DNA from: Bacillota bacterium
GTDB taxonomy: Bacteria > Bacillota > Clostridia > Lachnospirales > WQUN01
NCBI GenBank assembly: GCA_009782085.1
Contig: WQUN01000051.1
Coordinates: 1-15,317 of the forward strand
Length of the DNA stretch: 15,317 nucleotides
Direction: 5' to 3'
Shown: positions 13,111 to 15,317 of the stretch, in pieces
How positions within the stretch are numbered: position 1 is the stretch's first letter
Layout: every line of letters begins with the position of its first letter
Notes under the pieces: model-generated
Told to the model about the DNA's origin: nothing
Seen by the model: only the letters and a program-made list of their open reading frames with translations
Databases searched by the model: none
Made by a program: the position numbers and the translations under genes

Positions 13111-14305
13111 AGCGAGAAAAGTCATCGAGGCCCTGCGTTCCGGCGTGTCCTCCAGGACCGCGGGCCAGTATTTCTCGTCCGCCAGGCCGGAGATCACGAA
13201 GAGGATCTCCGACAGGCTCAGCGACATACGCGGCGCCGGCGGGCGATCCGACGGCATGGTCATATCGGGGAAATACGGCGAGGGGAAAACGCACCTCCTG
13301 AACACGGTTTTCAACATGGCGCAAAGCGAAAATATGGCGGTCAGTTTCATATCGTTAAGCAAGGAAACGCCTTTCGACAAACTGCATCTCGTATACAAAA
13401 AGCTCCTGAACAACACATATCTGCCCAGACGCCTCCAGCCGGGCTTTTTGGACGAGCTCTCCGACATAACGCCAAACCACCCGCTGGCCTCGGAAATGCT
13501 GGCGTACACGGCCAAACACCTGGAAACGGACAAGCTGTTTTTCCTGTTCCGCTCCTACCTGCATACAGAGGATCCGGACGAGAAATACCTGCTCCTGGCC
13601 GATCTGGAAGGGGATTTTGTCGGCAACGCCGACCTTAAGAAAATCTACAGGCGGATTTTTGGGGAAAAGGCGGCCTACAACGTCAATTTCACCAAGACCA
13701 GGCATATGAACGACTACTTCGCCATGTTGAGCCATTTGTTTTTGCAGATGGGCTATAACGGATGGGTCATCCTCTTTGACGAGACGGAGCTCATAGGCCG
13801 CCTGAGCAGGACCGCCAGGCTGAAAGCCTATAAAAACATGGCGTCTTTCCTGTTCCCGTCCGAGTATTCGAGGCTCCGGGCCACATACAGCATATTTGCC
13901 ATAACCGCGTCGTATGCGGAGGATGTGATCGACGCCAAGCATGAGTTTGAGAACCTGAAAGAATCGGCCCTGGATGAAAAAGACTGCGAGGCCGCCGAAA
14001 AAACGCTCCAGGCCATATGCCAGGCGAAGCAGCTGCAGCCTTTGACAAAAGAGGAGATCGCCGGCGTGCTGGAAAAGCTGAAAGACTTTTACAGGAGGGC
14101 GTACGGCTGGGATTTTGACATAGATATGGCGCAGGTCGCGAAAATTACCGACGAGAGAGGATATCTGCTGCGGACGAAGATACGCTCCGCCGTGGAGTGC
14201 CTGGACCAGCTGTACCAGTACAATCAATCGGGCGATATAAGGATCGGCGAGCTGGGGGACGTGAGTTATGAGGAAGACGCCCCCGATTTGAGGTTTGAAG
14301 AATAG
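13097..14305 (+). CDS. P-loop ATPase resembling BREX BrxC/BrxD (DUF2791), canonical Walker B
   Basis: From the ATG at 13097 the protein has 402 residues; a second ATG directly after it (13100) could also serve. Walker A is GKYGEGKTH (58-66) and Walker B WVILFDETE (223-231), with the normal D-E pair at 228-229. The opening segment RKVIEALRSGVSSRTAGQYF (7-26) and C-terminal KIRSAVECLDQLYQY (361-375) match the DUF2791 / BrxD layout as I know it. Expected to hydrolyse ATP, perhaps as an oligomeric clamp or loader on DNA. The start is inside the preceding gene (14-nt overlap), with GGGGGA about 8 nt upstream, so translation is coupled. No BREX methylase, phosphatase or nuclease follows; the operon ends here. 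Confidence 0.85.
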   Translation: MMDFEARKVIEALRSGVSSRTAGQYFSSARPEITKRISDRLSDIRGAGGRSDGMVISGKYGEGKTHLLNTVFNMAQSENMAVSFISLSKETPFDKLHLVYKKLLNNTYLPRRLQPGFLDELSDITPNHPLASEMLAYTAKHLETDKLFFLFRSYLHTEDPDEKYLLLADLEGDFVGNADLKKIYRRIFGEKAAYNVNFTKTRHMNDYFAMLSHLFLQMGYNGWVILFDETELIGRLSRTARLKAYKNMASFLFPSEYSRLRATYSIFAITASYAEDVIDAKHEFENLKESALDEKDCEAAEKTLQAICQAKQLQPLTKEEIAGVLEKLKDFYRRAYGWDFDIDMAQVAKITDERGYLLRTKIRSAVECLDQLYQYNQSGDIRIGELGDVSYEEDAPDLRFEE

Positions 14306-14351
14306 AAATATAAATGGAAATATGAATGGATATACGAATCAGGATCCGCAA

Positions 14352-14404
14352 AGGAACCTGTATTCGGCGGCCGGGGTGTTCCGGCTGCCCGAATACAGGT
14401 TCCT
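14352..14404. repeat. Long inverted repeat after the ATPase operon
   Basis: Exact 16-bp arms (14352-14367, AGGAACCTGTATTCGG; 14389-14404) enclose a further GCCGG/CCGGC pairing (14370-14374 with 14381-14385), giving a strong imperfect hairpin 47 nt after the last ATPase stop. Only a short T run (TTTT about 14410) follows, so it may be a weak terminator or an mRNA-stabilising structure. Beyond it, 14405-14457 holds nothing recognisable. Confidence 0.7.
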
Positions 14405-14457
14405 GCGCGTTTTGGCGGGTCGGCGTAGCTGTTCAACTTAAAAATGACTTTTTCATC

Positions 14458-14514
14458 TGTCACCCTGAGCGAAGCGAAGGGTCTGAAGATCCTTCGCTTC
14501 GCTCAGGATGACAG
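14458..14514. repeat. Dispersed palindromic repeat, copy 3
   Basis: TGTCACCCTGAGCGAAGCGA begins the left arm (14458-14484) and CTCAGGATGACAG ends the right (14486-14514). The arms pair almost perfectly, with hardly any loop. It is the same family as the copies at 4668-4831 and 9264-9338. The following TTTATAGAGGT (14515-14525) resembles the inner edge of the terminal repeat at 4821-4831. It lies between convergent genes. In 14526-14583 only a weak CCGG-rich dyad is seen. Confidence 0.87.
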
Positions 14515-14583
14515 TTTATAGAGGTCTCCGTCAACAGGTTAAGGACACCGGTTCCGCCGGTCCAACTCAGGTTCCGGATACGA

Positions 14584-15317
14584 TCACCTTACGGCCGATA
14601 CGGTGACGCCGCCGGTCTTGGGATTTACCTGGTAGCAGCCGCCCAGCCCCAATTCCGCGAAAGCAACAGGAATGTAGGTAAGGCCGTTATGGATAACAGG
14701 CGCGGCTGTCAAATCGCCGCCGTTGAACGCGGCGTCGCCGATTTTGACGGCGCTGGCCTTATCTCCTTTGGTCATCGTAACGGTCTGTGAGCCTCCGTCC
14801 CAGGCGACAGCGTACCCCAGCGCTTCCGCGACCCGGCGCAGCGGGACCAGAGCGGCTCCGTCAACCGTAAGAGTGTCGGCGGCGTCAAAGGCGATGTTGA
14901 CGACATTGCCCAGCGGTATCGCGAAAGCTGGCGTACCCATGACGCCGGGCGCGATGGAATATTTGTCGAAAATGATCACCGCGTTGCCGTCCTGATCCAC
15001 ATAAAAGCTCGGGTCGGAATACAGGCCGTCGAATCCGTCGCCGCCCGTGAAATAGCTTCCCGGATCCGCGGCGGCGATGCCTTTGGATATTGCCGAATTT
15101 GCCAGTTTATACGCGTTGGGCCCGAGCAAATCCTCAAGAGTATATATGCGGTACTTCTCGCCGCCGTCCGAAGCCGTCGTGTTGAGCACAAAGGTGGTGA
15201 CCCGGTCGCTTGAGGTATTTCCGGGATTAACCGACGTGTGGATCACTACGCTGGTGTATTCAGTGGTCGTGATGACATCGTATGTGAAGTACACGCCCGC
15301 GTTTTTCTTCGCGTCGG
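14584..15317 (-). CDS. Surface or secreted protein with DUF3298 and copper-amine-oxidase-like stalk domain (5' partial)
   Basis: The frame stays open to the window edge, so only about the last 244 residues are seen and the start and any signal peptide lie outside. A DUF3298 (RsiV/PdaC-like) part is recognisable by YTLEDLLG, DPSFYVDQDGNAVIIFDKYS and APGVMGTPAFAIPL. It is followed by a copper-amine-oxidase N-terminal-like domain (LTVDGAALVPLRRVAEALGY, then VAWDGGSQTVTMT, and LTYIPVAFAELGLG). Such stalk domains are common in cell-envelope proteins of Clostridia and do not imply amine oxidase activity. DUF3298 occurs in anti-sigma factor RsiV and peptidoglycan deacetylase PdaC. It likely acts outside the membrane at the cell wall. 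Internal GTG codons near 15294 are not preferred because upstream residues continue in frame. Confidence 0.8.
   Translation of the reverse strand, partial: DAKKNAGVYFTYDVITTTEYTSVVIHTSVNPGNTSSDRVTTFVLNTTASDGGEKYRIYTLEDLLGPNAYKLANSAISKGIAAADPGSYFTGGDGFDGLYSDPSFYVDQDGNAVIIFDKYSIAPGVMGTPAFAIPLGNVVNIAFDAADTLTVDGAALVPLRRVAEALGYAVAWDGGSQTVTMTKGDKASAVKIGDAAFNGGDLTAAPVIHNGLTYIPVAFAELGLGGCYQVNPKTGGVTVSAVR

Noticed and set aside
9297..14305. Complete BREX or DISARM system
   Set aside because: No PglX methylase, PglZ phosphatase, BrxL protease, DrmB or phospholipase D-like gene is present; only the ATPase family and a helicase are shared.
14584..15317. Copper amine oxidase enzyme
   Set aside because: Only the N-terminal stalk-type domain is present, joined to DUF3298; no catalytic oxidase domain is seen.

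Overview
The window looks like chromosome from a strictly anaerobic bacterium, most likely a member of the Bacillota (Clostridia). The basis is a nickel carbon monoxide dehydrogenase with two maturation ATPases, two zinc methyltransferases of the methionine-synthase type, a DUF3786 protein, a CIRCE-controlled small heat-shock gene, and a surface protein combining DUF3298 and copper-amine-oxidase-like (stalk) domains. Most genes are GC-rich; a membrane protein (2222-2983) and an acetyltransferase (4957-5436) are visibly more AT-rich. The species cannot be fixed from the sequence alone.

Left part, minus strand, 1-4618: cooC-type ATPase, second cooC-type ATPase, membrane protein of unknown function, cooS, then a Shine-Dalgarno sequence at the very edge that points to another gene just outside the window. 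All CooS cluster ligands are present. No cooF or acetyl-CoA synthase gene is visible here.

Middle-left, minus strand, 4820-8438: a probable operon of DUF3786 protein, homocysteine S-methyltransferase, coiled-coil protein, MetE-core-like methyltransferase, GNAT acetyltransferase and a tiny ORF. It has a strong extended -10 promoter (8470-8498) covered by a perfect 16-bp palindrome, a good operator candidate. Together with CooS/CooC this suggests one-carbon and corrinoid-linked methyl transfer, perhaps methionine synthesis from Wood-Ljungdahl methyl groups. That link is inference.

Middle, plus strand, 8600-9231: hsp20 with a textbook promoter, a perfect CIRCE element and a strong terminator.

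Right part, 9297-14305: a divergent four-gene module. A superfamily 2 helicase reads leftwards; a 272-residue protein of unknown family and two P-loop ATPases resembling the BREX BrxC/BrxD (DUF2791) family read rightwards with a 2-nt gap and a 14-nt overlap. It lacks the BREX methylase and phosphatase and matches no complete defence system I can name. It is the best candidate for an undescribed DNA-processing or anti-phage system. It is bracketed by two copies of a palindromic dispersed repeat; a third, larger copy with 11-bp terminal inverted repeats lies at 4668-4831.

Right edge: a surface or secreted protein gene (minus strand) whose 5' end is cut off. No tRNA, rRNA, CRISPR array, transposase or integrase was seen, and no stretch over 300 bases lacks a gene or a described element.
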